Below, one piece after another: positions 24,956-33,995 of a stretch of DNA of 64,000 nt (position 1 is the stretch's first letter; each line of letters begins with the position of its first letter). The stretch comes from Mycolicibacterium agri. Lineage in GTDB: Bacteria; Actinomycetota; Actinomycetes; Mycobacteriales; Mycobacteriaceae. The DNA lies in NCBI RefSeq assembly GCF_002553505.1, contig NZ_PDCP01000017.1:43115-107114 (forward strand). The letters run 5' to 3'. The notes under the pieces were generated by a model that had not been told where the DNA came from, made no database searches, and saw nothing but the letters and a program-made list of their open reading frames with translations. The position numbers were made by a program, and so were the translations under genes.

Positions 24956-26059
24956 GTGTCGACACCGGTCGCCGTCCGCCGGCGTTTCGCGGCGCAAGGC
25001 ACGCGCCGCAGGTTTCTGGCGTGCGCTTCTGTGTTGACGATCTGTGCTGCGCTGGTGACGACGGGCGCCGCCCCGGCCCGTGCCGACGCCAGGACGTTGC
25101 TCGCAGGCGCGATCGCCAACACGAAGGGGTCCTACCTCGTCTACAACTTCGGCCCCGGCCATCCCGCGCCGCTGCTCAACGCCGACGGCGGCTGGTACGA
25201 GATGAACAACGGCGGGCACCTGATGACGATCAAGAACGCCTCCAGCCGCCTGCGGCCGCGGCTCCTGGTCGACACCCATCAGGGCTACCAAGCCCGCTGC
25301 GAGCGGGATCCGCGGGCGCGCACCGCCGAGGGCCTCTGGCAGGCGTCGGAGATCTACACGCCGTTGGAGGCGTGGCAGGTGCTGGGTCAGCCGACGATCG
25401 CGATCAACGCGAACTTCTTCGACGTGCGCGGGCAGAAGGGTGGGTCATGGCGCGACACGAAGTGCAGTTCTCCGCTGGGCGCCTACGTCGACAACACCCG
25501 CGGCCAGGGTCGGGCCAACGCGGCGGTGACCGGCACGCTGGCCTATGCGGGCAAGCAGGGGCTGTCGGGCGGCAACGAGCACTGGTCGTCGTTGGCCACC
25601 ATGATCCTTCCGGCCGGTGGGCGGCCGTACGTGATCATGCCCAAGGGGCCGAACGACTACGACGCGGCGTCACCGGAGATTCAGAAGCTGCTGGATCAGA
25701 ACGCGCGCTTCGTGGCGGTCGCGGGCATCGGGCTGCTCGCGCCAGGCGACACCGGCCAGCTCAACGACAACGGACCGAGCGCGGCCCGCACCGCGATCGC
25801 CTACAACCGCAACAACGACCAGCTGTACGTGTTCCAGGGCGGCAGCTACACGCCGGATCAGATCCAGGATCTGTTCCGCGGGTTGGGCTCCGACACCGCG
25901 GTGCTGCTGGACGGCGGCGGGTCGTCGGCGATCGTGTTGCGGCGCGACACCGGCGGAATGTGGAGCGGCGCAGGCGTTCCCAAGGGCAGCTGCGATACCC
26001 GCCAGGTGCTGTGCGATTCCCGCGAACGCGCGCTGCCCAGTTGGCTGGCGTTCGGCTGA
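24956..26059 (+). CDS. Secreted phosphodiester glycosidase (NAGPA/DUF2233) family protein
   Basis: A 367-residue exported protein: an Arg-rich n-region, then FLACASVLTICAALVTTGAAPARA ends a signal peptide near residue 44. The C-terminal half has the phosphodiester-glycosidase domain: AINANFFD, SAARTAIAYNRNND, and the DGGGSSAIV loop. The human relative removes GlcNAc from mannose-6-phosphate; bacterial members act on cell-wall or exopolysaccharide phosphodiesters. GTG 24956 sits 5 nt after AGAGGGG. A probable promoter is seen just upstream. The next esterase gene follows after 7 bp. Confidence 0.8.
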   Translation: MSTPVAVRRRFAAQGTRRRFLACASVLTICAALVTTGAAPARADARTLLAGAIANTKGSYLVYNFGPGHPAPLLNADGGWYEMNNGGHLMTIKNASSRLRPRLLVDTHQGYQARCERDPRARTAEGLWQASEIYTPLEAWQVLGQPTIAINANFFDVRGQKGGSWRDTKCSSPLGAYVDNTRGQGRANAAVTGTLAYAGKQGLSGGNEHWSSLATMILPAGGRPYVIMPKGPNDYDAASPEIQKLLDQNARFVAVAGIGLLAPGDTGQLNDNGPSAARTAIAYNRNNDQLYVFQGGSYTPDQIQDLFRGLGSDTAVLLDGGGSSAIVLRRDTGGMWSGAGVPKGSCDTRQVLCDSRERALPSWLAFG

Positions 26060-26066
26060 CCCGCAG

Positions 26067-26909
26067 ATGACAGCGCTGACGCGCCGCACGCTGCTGCGGC
26101 TGGGGGCCGGAGTCGCCGGAGCTTGTGCGCTTGATCCGTTATGGCGGTTGGGGATTGCGACGGCAGCGCCGGGCGGCGAACAACCGTCACCGTCGTCGGC
26201 GACCGGGATGCCGACGAGGATGTCGGGATCGTTCGTGTCGGCGGCCCGCGGCGGCATCGAGACGAACTGGATCATTGCGCGGCCACCCGGCCACGCGGGG
26301 CCGCTGCGGCCGGTGATCGCGTTGCACGGCCGCGACATGGACGCCGCTGGCGTGATGGATATGGGCATCGAGGCGGGCCTGGCCCAGTTGGCCAGGGCCG
26401 GCTATCCACCGTTCGCGGTGGTCGCCGTCGACGGCGGAAACACGTGGTGGCACCGACGGGTGACCGGCGAGGATTCCGGCGCGATGGTGCTGAACGAACT
26501 GCTGCCGATGCTTCCGACCAAGGGGTTGGACGTTTCGCGGGTCGGCTTCATCGGATGGTCGATGGGCGGTTATGGCGCGCTGCTGCTCGGCGGTGCGCTG
26601 GGCGCCAAACGCACGGCGGCGATCTGTGCCGTCGCGCCCGCGCTGTATTCGGACTACGGCGAGGCGTTGGCCGCCGGCGCGTTCGACGGTCCGGCCGACT
26701 GGTTCGCCTATTCGGTGTACGGCACGCCGGCGCTGTCGGAGATTCCGTTGCGGATCGACTGCGGCGCGAGCGATCAGTACTTCAAGGCGACAAAGCAGTT
26801 CGTCGCGTCGTTGCACAAGCCGCCGGCGGGGGTGTCGTTCGAAGGCGGGCACGACGTGGCGGCGTGGAAGGAGAAGCTGCCGCGGCAGTTGGCCTGGCTG
26901 GCGACGTAG
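26067..26909 (+). CDS. Secreted esterase-like alpha/beta hydrolase (Tat signal)
   Basis: A 280-residue protein starting with a twin-arginine signal (TRRTLLRLGAGVAGA) and ending it near TAAPGG. The body is an esterase-D/antigen-85-like alpha/beta hydrolase: VIALHGRDMDA, GWSMGGYGALLLG with the nucleophile Ser, the acid region DCGASDQY and the final GGHDVAAWKEKLP with the His. It is probably a cell-wall ester hydrolase; substrate unknown. It lies 7 bp after the phosphodiester glycosidase gene and before an acyltransferase gene, so the three may modify the envelope together (inference). Confidence 0.82.
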   Translation: MTALTRRTLLRLGAGVAGACALDPLWRLGIATAAPGGEQPSPSSATGMPTRMSGSFVSAARGGIETNWIIARPPGHAGPLRPVIALHGRDMDAAGVMDMGIEAGLAQLARAGYPPFAVVAVDGGNTWWHRRVTGEDSGAMVLNELLPMLPTKGLDVSRVGFIGWSMGGYGALLLGGALGAKRTAAICAVAPALYSDYGEALAAGAFDGPADWFAYSVYGTPALSEIPLRIDCGASDQYFKATKQFVASLHKPPAGVSFEGGHDVAAWKEKLPRQLAWLAT

Positions 26910-26959
26910 CGCGTTGATCCCGGGTTTGGCCTGGGTCGCGTGAGACGATCGTTGCTCGA

Positions 26960-29125
26960 GTGAACAGAGTTTCGACGCCACCTCGTCCCGCTGCTCGGCG
27001 CCTCTCGCCGACACGCGGCCAGACCGGCCTGCATTTTCGACGCGACATCGAAGGGCTGCGGGCGGTCGCGGTCATCGCGGTCGTGCTGTTTCACGCCGGC
27101 ATGCCGGGGTTGGGCGGCGGATTCATCGGCGTGGACGTCTTTTTCGTCGTCTCCGGGTTTCTGATCACCGGGCTGCTGTGGCGGGAGGCGGCCGACACCG
27201 GCACCGTCCGGTTGGCTCGCTTCTACGCCGCGCGGGCCAGGCGGTTGCTGCCCGCGGCGGTGACGGTGCTGGTGGGGACGTGCGCGGCCTCGGTGCTGCT
27301 GCTTCCGCCGCTGCAGGCGCGCAGTGTGATCGGTGAGGGCATCGCCAGCGCGCTCTATGTAGGCAATTACCGGCTCGCGATTCAAGACACCGACTATCTG
27401 GCGACCGACGCGACGCCGTCGCCGCTGCAGCACTATTGGTCGCTGGGCGTGGAGGAGCAGTTCTATCTCCTGTGGCCGGCGCTGATCATCGCGACGGCGT
27501 GGGTGCTCGCGCGGGTGGCGGCGCGGACCGGGCGATCGCTGACCGGTTCGGTCGCGCCCTACGCCGCTGTGCTGGCGGTGCTGGCTGCGGTGTCGTTCGC
27601 GGTTTCGGTGGTGTTGACCGACGACTCGCCGTCGTGGGCGTTCTTCTCGTTGCCGACGCGCGCGTGGGAGTTGGCCGTGGGCGGACTGGTGGCGTTGACG
27701 GCAGGGATGTGGCGGCAGCTGCCGGGGCCGTCGGCCGCGGTGGTGGGCTGGGGCGGGTTGGGGCTGATCGCGGTGACGTGCACGCAGGTCGGCTCATCAA
27801 CACCGTTTCCGGGTACCGCGGCGTTGTTGCCGGTGCTGGGGACCGCGTTGGTGATCGGAGCGGGTTGTGCGACACCGGATCTGGGAGTGGGGCGCTTCCT
27901 GTCGCAGCCGACGATGCGGTCGATCGGTCGGCTGTCGTACTCGTGGTACCTGTGGCATTGGCCGACGCTGCTGCTGGCGCCCGTGTTGTTCGGTGGGGAC
28001 ATCGGCTTGGCCGGTCGGTTGGCGATGGTGGTCATGTCGCTGGGCCTGGCGATCCTGACGTTGCATCTCGTCGAGAACCCGGCGCGGTTCGCCGAGTCGT
28101 TGAAGGAGTCCGACAAGCGCAGCCTGGCGGTGGGCGGTGCGTTGACGGCGACCGCGGTCGGGGTGTGTCTGGTGCTGTTGATGATTCGCCCGGTGCCGAC
28201 GGGTGTCGGTGTTGCGGCGGCGCCGGTCGCCGTCACTGCCGGCGCACAGAAGGCGCCGAACGCTGTTGCGCCGCAGCCGATGTCAGTGCGCGATCAGCTG
28301 ATGGTCGCGGTAAACGAGTCGACCGAGCCGCGTCCGGTGCCGGAGAATCTGACGCCGCCGCTCGGCGCGGTGGCCAAGCCTGAGGTCTTCGTCAACGGTT
28401 GCGTGCTGTCATGGCGGGATGTGCAGCAGCCCGACTGCGTGTCGGGTGATGTCGCGTCGCCGACGACGGTGGCGTTGGTCGGCGATTCGCATGCGGCGAT
28501 GTGGCAGCCGGCATTGGAACCGATTGCTCAAAAGAAGCATTGGCGTCTCCAGACATTCAGCAAGGTGCTGTGTCCGCTGATGGAGCTGCCGATCAACAGC
28601 CCGTATCTCGGGCGGGCGTTCACCGAATGCGAGCAGTGGCGCGGTGACGTGCTGGCGCAACTGGCGCAACAGCGTCCGGCGTTGGTCGTAATCGACATGT
28701 CGCGACGGTACGGCGCGGACTTTGGCTTCGTCAGCTACGACCGGGCCTGGCTCGACGGGCTGACGCGGTTGGTGCAGCAGCTGAAGGCCAGCGGCACAGA
28801 CGTTTTGGTGCTCAGTCAGGTGCCCGATCCGCCTTCGACGGTGCCGACGTGCGTGTCCGGGCATATGGACGACGCCACCGCGTGCGCGCCCGCTCGCACC
28901 GACGGATTGAACGACGCGGGGATTGCGGCCGAAGCAGCGGCGACGACGGTCGGCGGCGGACACTACTTCGAATTGTCGGACCTGTTCTGCACCGGCGAAC
29001 GGTGTCCCGTCATCGTCGGCAACACCCTGGTGTTCCGGGACGACAACCACATCACGACCGAGTACGCCACGGCGCTCGCGCCGCTGGTGGCAGAGCAGGT
29101 GGAACAGGCGCTGCGCCGAGGCTAG
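26960..29125 (+). CDS. Acyltransferase-3/OafA family membrane protein with SGNH domain
   Basis: A 721-residue polytopic protein. The N-terminal acyltransferase-3 domain (~residues 25-370) has RRDIEGLRAVAVIAVVLFHAG, GGFIGVDVFFVVSGFLIT, QHYWSLGVEEQFYLLWP and about ten TM helices. A linker leads to a C-terminal SGNH domain with VALVGDSHAAMWQPAL (Ser nucleophile) and the DDNHITTEYA block (Asp/His). Such fusions transfer acyl groups across the membrane onto sugars or lipids outside. GTG 26960 is the apparent start; a basic N-terminus faces the cytosol. It ends 6 bp from the convergent secreted-protein gene. Confidence 0.87.
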   Translation: MNRVSTPPRPAARRLSPTRGQTGLHFRRDIEGLRAVAVIAVVLFHAGMPGLGGGFIGVDVFFVVSGFLITGLLWREAADTGTVRLARFYAARARRLLPAAVTVLVGTCAASVLLLPPLQARSVIGEGIASALYVGNYRLAIQDTDYLATDATPSPLQHYWSLGVEEQFYLLWPALIIATAWVLARVAARTGRSLTGSVAPYAAVLAVLAAVSFAVSVVLTDDSPSWAFFSLPTRAWELAVGGLVALTAGMWRQLPGPSAAVVGWGGLGLIAVTCTQVGSSTPFPGTAALLPVLGTALVIGAGCATPDLGVGRFLSQPTMRSIGRLSYSWYLWHWPTLLLAPVLFGGDIGLAGRLAMVVMSLGLAILTLHLVENPARFAESLKESDKRSLAVGGALTATAVGVCLVLLMIRPVPTGVGVAAAPVAVTAGAQKAPNAVAPQPMSVRDQLMVAVNESTEPRPVPENLTPPLGAVAKPEVFVNGCVLSWRDVQQPDCVSGDVASPTTVALVGDSHAAMWQPALEPIAQKKHWRLQTFSKVLCPLMELPINSPYLGRAFTECEQWRGDVLAQLAQQRPALVVIDMSRRYGADFGFVSYDRAWLDGLTRLVQQLKASGTDVLVLSQVPDPPSTVPTCVSGHMDDATACAPARTDGLNDAGIAAEAAATTVGGGHYFELSDLFCTGERCPVIVGNTLVFRDDNHITTEYATALAPLVAEQVEQALRRG

Positions 29126-29130
29126 GACCG

Positions 29131-31287
29131 CTACTTGGCGTCGTTGTCCTTCTTGGAGTCTGCGCCCTTCTTGGAGTCTGCGTCCTTCTTCTTCGTGAGG
29201 TTGTCGGTGGCACCCTTGACGGTGTTGACGGTGTCGTTGACCGTCTTCTTCAAACCGTTGACGGTGTTGTTGATCGCCTTCTGGCCCTCGGCCGCGATGT
29301 TGTTGAGTTGGGCCTGGGTCCTCTCCACGGCGGCCTGGGTCCGATTGCGGGCGTTGAGTGTCGCCGTCGCAATGCGCTGGTTCGCCAACTGCAACCGTTC
29401 GTCGAGTCGCGCACTGACATTGGTGATGTCCTTCGCGCTGAGCGCTGCCTTGGGCTCGGTCGTCGACTTGGCGACGGGGGCGGCGGTGGGTTGTGCCGAT
29501 GCGGCCAGCGTGGACGTCGTCGCCGGTGCGCCGCCGGTTGCGTCAGCGATGGCGCCGGTGAACTGTTCGAAACCGCTTGCAAGGCCGTTGGTTATCGGCC
29601 CGTTGACGTCATTCAGTGCCGCGGTGACCTGCTCGCCGACCGGCCTGACCGTCGCATTCCACACCGCCGTACCGACTTCCTCGGCGGGTGTGAACACCGC
29701 ACCCATGCCGACGAGGTCCGCGACCCTCGTGACTTGGGTCGGGACCGCGAGACCCAGGTTCAGGATGTCTTTACCGATGAGGCCGTCGGAGGACTCCTGG
29801 CCCACGGGTTCGCCGATCTGGATCGGTGGCAGCAGGCCGACACCGAACAGCGACGGCAGCGTCACACCGATGCCGCTGTTGCCGGCATTGACGGCACCGA
29901 GCGAGTACACGAGCGGGACAGGTCCGAGCGGCGTCACCAATGCGCCGACCGTCGTCCCGGTGTTGATGTTGAACCCGTTGGTTCCGACGTAGTTGGCCTG
30001 ACCGACATTCAGGCTGCTGTAACTGACCCCGAGGAGGGGCAGGCCGAACGTGTTGAGCGTGGTGCCGCCGAGCGTCGTAACGCCTGTGGCAGTCGGGAAA
30101 ACGAGCCCCGCGTTCACCGAGCCGAACGACGCCAACCCGAATGGAAGCTGCCCGCCCGTCGCCGCGATGGGAATCATCAGAACGGTTTCGGCGCTTGGGT
30201 CGATGCCCAAGTCGATCGGTAGGTCGATCTCGGAGAGGGCAGGAATCGGTCCAAGAGCGAGTGTCGGCATCGCTGCCAACCACCCGATCGACGCGTCGAA
30301 CGGGAAGTTGTAGGCGCCTGAACCAACGGGAACCCAGGCGGTGACGCTCGGTGTCGCAACAAGGTCATCCAGTAATTCCAGTTGGGTACCAAGTCCGGCC
30401 AACAACGGGTCTATCAGTAGGTCGAGCGGCGAGCTATCTCCGAGGCCAAGAAGATCTAAGACCTGCGACAACCCCGGAATAGCATCGAGACCCGTGAGTT
30501 CGCCCAGATCGACGTTCGGGATGTCGAGATCGATGTTGGCCACGTTCGCGAGCACGTCGGACAGCGTCAACTCCGGAAGATTGACGAACGTGTTGCCGAC
30601 GGACGTCTGGCCATCCATGCCCAAGATCGGCCACGCGTAGCTTGAGTTGTACTCGGTCTGAGTTGCGGTTAAGCCCAGAAGGTCAGTGAGCGAAGGCAGA
30701 TTGTCGATCTCGACACCCAGGGGCTCCAACAGGTCGTTAATCGCCTGAAGTTGTCCGAGCACGCCGCCAACAACTTGCAGCACCGCCAGGGTTTCGAGTA
30801 GCGGACCGGCCGCACCGGTCAACACATCGTCGACACCCTCAATGGGAATCAAGCCTTGCAGGACGCCCCCGAGCACGATCGCTGCTGCATCGGCCGACAG
30901 TCCTGGGACGACGCCCAGATCCGAGGCATTGTTGAGTGCATCCGTGAGCGCAGTGATGATGCCCGAAATCGTCGCTAGGTCAGTCTGAGTCGTGCCCGCA
31001 GTGAAGGTCGGGAGCAGTCCGCCCGACGCTGATGCGATCGGGTTCCAGAATGACGCGGCTCCCCCTTGGATGTTTCCCTGCGCGATCAGGATGTTGTCGA
31101 GGCTGTTCGACCAGTCCGTGATCAACTGGGTGTAGTTCGGGCCCGCAGTGAGAAGGATGTCGCGCCACGTCATTGCTTTTTCTGGCGCGGGGACGAAGCC
31201 GACGGTGAGTGCGGCCGCTGTTGCGGTTGTCGCGCCGACTGCCGCGAACTTCTGCGACCTTTTACTCAGCTTGCGATGCTTCGACAT
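29131..31287 (-). CDS. Large secreted low-complexity protein, mycobacterial, function unknown
   Basis: A 718-residue exported protein I cannot name. The N-terminus has a basic start (MSKHRKLSKRSQKF) and a hydrophobic Ala/Thr/Val signal segment ending near VPAPEKA. Residues ~40-560 are rich in Gly, Leu, Asn, Ser and Thr with PE/PPE-C-terminus-like repetition (NxGxxNxG, e.g. NYVGTNGFNINTG). Residues ~600-690 are helical (RLQLANQRIATATLN...). The last ~20 residues are Lys/Asp repeats (KKKDADSKKGADSKKD). The ribosome binding site AAGGGACAGG precedes ATG 31287. A CRP-type site lies 56 bp upstream. Surface or wall localisation is likely. Confidence 0.75.
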   Translation of the reverse strand: MSKHRKLSKRSQKFAAVGATTATAAALTVGFVPAPEKAMTWRDILLTAGPNYTQLITDWSNSLDNILIAQGNIQGGAASFWNPIASASGGLLPTFTAGTTQTDLATISGIITALTDALNNASDLGVVPGLSADAAAIVLGGVLQGLIPIEGVDDVLTGAAGPLLETLAVLQVVGGVLGQLQAINDLLEPLGVEIDNLPSLTDLLGLTATQTEYNSSYAWPILGMDGQTSVGNTFVNLPELTLSDVLANVANIDLDIPNVDLGELTGLDAIPGLSQVLDLLGLGDSSPLDLLIDPLLAGLGTQLELLDDLVATPSVTAWVPVGSGAYNFPFDASIGWLAAMPTLALGPIPALSEIDLPIDLGIDPSAETVLMIPIAATGGQLPFGLASFGSVNAGLVFPTATGVTTLGGTTLNTFGLPLLGVSYSSLNVGQANYVGTNGFNINTGTTVGALVTPLGPVPLVYSLGAVNAGNSGIGVTLPSLFGVGLLPPIQIGEPVGQESSDGLIGKDILNLGLAVPTQVTRVADLVGMGAVFTPAEEVGTAVWNATVRPVGEQVTAALNDVNGPITNGLASGFEQFTGAIADATGGAPATTSTLAASAQPTAAPVAKSTTEPKAALSAKDITNVSARLDERLQLANQRIATATLNARNRTQAAVERTQAQLNNIAAEGQKAINNTVNGLKKTVNDTVNTVKGATDNLTKKKDADSKKGADSKKDNDAK

Positions 31288-31342
31288 CGTGACCTGTCCC
31301 TTCGCCCACCGTCTCAGGTTCTTCTCAGGGACCCTAACACCC

Positions 31343-31360
31343 TTGTGATCGTGATCACAA
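31343..31360. promoter_or_regulatory. CRP-type cAMP receptor protein binding site
   Basis: TTGTGATC-GT-GATCACAA has perfect 8-bp inverted arms and contains TGTGA-N6-TCACA, the CRP consensus shared by mycobacterial CRP (Rv3676 type). Its centre is ~64 bp upstream of the secreted-protein start, a position compatible with activation or repression depending on the unmapped promoter. Confidence 0.75.
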
Positions 31361-31679
31361 AATTGCTGGTAGTTGGCGACGGCCGGGGTGCACGGCGATG
31401 AAGCAAACGCTTTAATAACGGCTGCGTCAAATTAAATCCGCTGCTTGAACTGCAATCAGAGCCACGTAGCGTCCCAGTTCAGCAACTGGGCATCCTTGCA
31501 AAGACTAAGTTGCTAAACAGGCGGTTTTTCGACACGGTTGCCAGCTGTGTCAGAATTCCGCGCGACTTCGGATTTCGTAGGAGCTTACCTATCGCGAAGT
31601 AGCTGTCCCATCTGCGGGACACTGCCAGATCACCCGGCCGGCTAGCTACCGATTGTCGCCAGCAAACACCGATTCGTCG
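31361..31679. other. Intergenic region with two stem-loops, no gene seen
   Basis: The region is less GC-rich than its neighbours and has no supported ORF. A 7-bp stem with a 4-nt loop (CCCAGTT/AACTGGG) lies at 31473-31490 and a 6-bp stem (TGTCCC/GGGACA) at 31604-31621. The second is ~60 bp beyond the fructosamine-kinase stop and could help terminate it, although it lacks a T-tract; it could also be an operator. Confidence 0.4.
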
Positions 31680-32450
31680 TTAGCTGGCTATCTCCGACGC
31701 AGCGGCTGCGGCCGCCTCCGTCTGCCCGGCATAGCCGCTTCCGAACAACACCACATGCGCCAGCAGCGGGTACAACTGATGCAGTGCCACCCGCTCGCGC
31801 CACCCCTTTCGCAGCGGCCGGACCTGCTGATAGCTCGCCAACACGTCTTCGAGATACGGACAACCGAACAGCGCAAGCATCGCCAGGTCCGTCTCCCGGT
31901 GCCCGCCGTGCGCGGCCGGATCGATCAGCACGACGCCATTGGGCGTCCACATCACATTGCCGCTCCACAGATCGCCGTGAATCCGAGCCGGCGGATCGCC
32001 GTCATCGAAGTCGCCCACCAGGCACCGGCCGATCACCGTCTCGATCAGCCGCCTCGCCCGTTCACTGAGCCGCCACCCGGCGAGTTCGGCCATCGGACGC
32101 AGCCGTTCCTCGGCGTAGAACTCTCCCCACGAATCGTGACCCCACAACGACATCGGCAGCGGCTCCGACAACGGGCCGAAATAGCCGTCCTCGTACCAAC
32201 CGTCGGGCCCTGAGCCGAAGTACCGTGCCCCGGCGTCGTGCGTCACCGCCAGTCGCGCCCCGAAGTCCCGCGCGGCATCCCGCGTGGGAACCACCGACGC
32301 CAACCGCTCCAATGTCAGCGAATGGTCGTCATAGCGGATCACACGCGCACACGGGACCCCGCCCGGGACTGCCAGCCACCGCAGACCGGCCGCTTCCAAC
32401 GCGAAAAAGCCCGGCGGCGCATTGTGATTCGTCTTGACGAACTCAGCCAC
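31680..32450 (-). CDS. Fructosamine/ketosamine-3-kinase family protein
   Basis: A 256-residue aminoglycoside-phosphotransferase-fold kinase. The catalytic loop IHGDLWSGNVMW holds the Asp base and Asn, and IDPAAHGGHRETDLAML is the metal-binding DPxxxxG block typical of fructosamine kinases. These phosphorylate ketosamines on glycated proteins or small glycated amines so that they decompose. The start at 32450 overlaps the SDR stop by 8 bp. The conserved N-terminal ATP-binding Lys position (FVKTNHN) is compatible with the family. This is a cytosolic repair role by family inference. Confidence 0.87.
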   Translation of the reverse strand: MAEFVKTNHNAPPGFFALEAAGLRWLAVPGGVPCARVIRYDDHSLTLERLASVVPTRDAARDFGARLAVTHDAGARYFGSGPDGWYEDGYFGPLSEPLPMSLWGHDSWGEFYAEERLRPMAELAGWRLSERARRLIETVIGRCLVGDFDDGDPPARIHGDLWSGNVMWTPNGVVLIDPAAHGGHRETDLAMLALFGCPYLEDVLASYQQVRPLRKGWRERVALHQLYPLLAHVVLFGSGYAGQTEAAAAAASEIAS

Positions 32451-33288
32451 GGACTCTGCGCGGCAGTCCGACCATCGTCGCCATCAGCCGATCCCGAATT
32501 GGCGTCGGCAAGTTCGTCACCAGTGCCGCTTGTACCTTGGGACCGAGGCCGACGACATAGCGCGCCCGCGGGTGTCGCGCGGTCAACGCCTCGTAGACGA
32601 CGGCGACCACCTTGTCCGTCGGCACCGCCATCTTGCGCGCCGCGGGCACGAACTTCTTCATCCCCGCGATGTGTTTGGCATACAGCGTGCGCTGCTCCGC
32701 TGACATCCGATCCTCGATCTGTCGCACCATGTCGTCGGCGGTGCGCCACATGTCGGTGTCGGTCTGAGCCGGCTCGACGACGACGACCGAAACACCCCAT
32801 CCCTTCACCTCGAGCCGCAGCGCGTCGGCCGCCGCCTCCAGGGCGAACTTCGACGCGCAGTACGGACCCAACAGTGGCATCGATATTCGGCCGTTCACGC
32901 TGGAGATGAATACCACCCGCCCGCGTGATTTGCGCAGCTGCGGCAGCACCGCCTGGGTCACCGCGATCTGCCCAATCACATTGACTTCCAACTGCTCTCG
33001 CCACTGCTCGGGCGTGACCGTTTCCACCGGGCCCGCGACGGCGATGCCGGCGTTGTTCACCACCGCATCGAGCTGTGGCGGCAGCGCCTGAGGCAGTTTC
33101 TCGATGTGGCCCGCGTCGGTCACATCGAGGATGACGGCCGACACCTGCTGCGGGTTCACCCCCGTGACCGCTGCGGCGTCCTCTTCGGTTCTGACTCCGG
33201 CGATGACGTCCCATCCCGACGAGGCGAGCTGTTCGACGATCGCCTTCCCTATCCCCCGCGCGGCCCCGGTGACAAGTACTGACGGCAT
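32443..33288 (-). CDS. Short-chain dehydrogenase/reductase
   Basis: A 281-residue SDR with NAD(P) motif TGAARGIG, VVNNAG, catalytic Ser in FISSVNG and YCASK. The C-terminal extension with KFVPAARKMAVPTDKV resembles 17-beta-hydroxysteroid or retinol-type SDRs (the RDH-like group common in mycobacteria). It ends overlapping the kinase gene by 8 bp and starts 9 bp after the DUF1275 stop, so DUF1275-SDR-kinase probably form one transcript continuing from mam1. The substrate is unknown. Confidence 0.85.
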   Translation of the reverse strand: MPSVLVTGAARGIGKAIVEQLASSGWDVIAGVRTEEDAAAVTGVNPQQVSAVILDVTDAGHIEKLPQALPPQLDAVVNNAGIAVAGPVETVTPEQWREQLEVNVIGQIAVTQAVLPQLRKSRGRVVFISSVNGRISMPLLGPYCASKFALEAAADALRLEVKGWGVSVVVVEPAQTDTDMWRTADDMVRQIEDRMSAEQRTLYAKHIAGMKKFVPAARKMAVPTDKVVAVVYEALTARHPRARYVVGLGPKVQAALVTNLPTPIRDRLMATMVGLPRRVRG

Positions 33289-33297
33289 GGCCGCACC

Positions 33298-33984
33298 CTA
33301 GTCGTTCTGCGCGGCGGGTGGTCCGAACATGAAGATTCCGGCCGCCACGGCCACCAATACCGCTGCGAGCGCGATCACCGGCGCGACGGTGAACCGCGAC
33401 AATGTCGCTCCCACCACCGCGCCCGCGCATATCGTCAACACGACCGACCAGCGCAACTTCTCGCGCTCTCCGCGCCCACCCGCCAATCTGCTGTCGACTC
33501 CGATGCCCACGATCGTCGACGTCAGCACCGTGGTACTGAGCTCTTGAATGCCGAACTGGCGCGCCGTCGCGTTCTGACTTCCGTAGGCGAGCGCCAGGCC
33601 CGCAATGAGAATCAGCTTCGTGTTGTCGTGATAGTCGAGCACACCGGTACCCGCCAGGATCGACAACACCGCCAGCACAACGCATTCCACCAACAACGCG
33701 ACGCTTACCCAGCGGCGGGTGTCATGCGCGAGGTGCCGAACGAACCGGCCGCCGATCGCGGCGCCGATCAGGAAGCTGCCGAAAGCGACCACCGCGGCGG
33801 TCATGTCCACCACGGTTTGGCGGGCGAACCAGAAGCCGAGGAAGATCACGTTGCCAGTCATGTTCGCGACGAACACGTGGCCCAGCACCAGCACGCTGAT
33901 CGCGTCGACGAGGCCCGTGCTGAATGTCAGTACCAGCAGCCCCGTCACCGTCAACGGTTCGGAGACCGGTGAGGTGACGGCCAC
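33298..33984 (-). CDS. DUF1275 (YoaK-type) membrane protein
   Basis: A 228-residue polytopic protein with about six TM segments. The TGLVDAISVLVLGHVFVANMTGNVIFLG block is the DUF1275/YoaK signature. Function is unknown; no transport substrate is established. GTG 33984 is chosen because it follows the mam1D stop by 11 bp and begins just before TM1; a start at 34053 would overlap mam1D by 58 bp. It sits at the 3' end of the mce1-mam1 operon but is not a usual part of it. Confidence 0.82.
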   Translation of the reverse strand: MAVTSPVSEPLTVTGLLVLTFSTGLVDAISVLVLGHVFVANMTGNVIFLGFWFARQTVVDMTAAVVAFGSFLIGAAIGGRFVRHLAHDTRRWVSVALLVECVVLAVLSILAGTGVLDYHDNTKLILIAGLALAYGSQNATARQFGIQELSTTVLTSTIVGIGVDSRLAGGRGEREKLRWSVVLTICAGAVVGATLSRFTVAPVIALAAVLVAVAAGIFMFGPPAAQND

Positions 33985-33995
33985 GAGCGTCTGCC

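Noticed and set aside
29131..31287. Calling the secreted protein a PE/PPE protein
   Set aside because: Repeat style is similar, but no PE or PPE N-terminal domain and a normal signal peptide instead.
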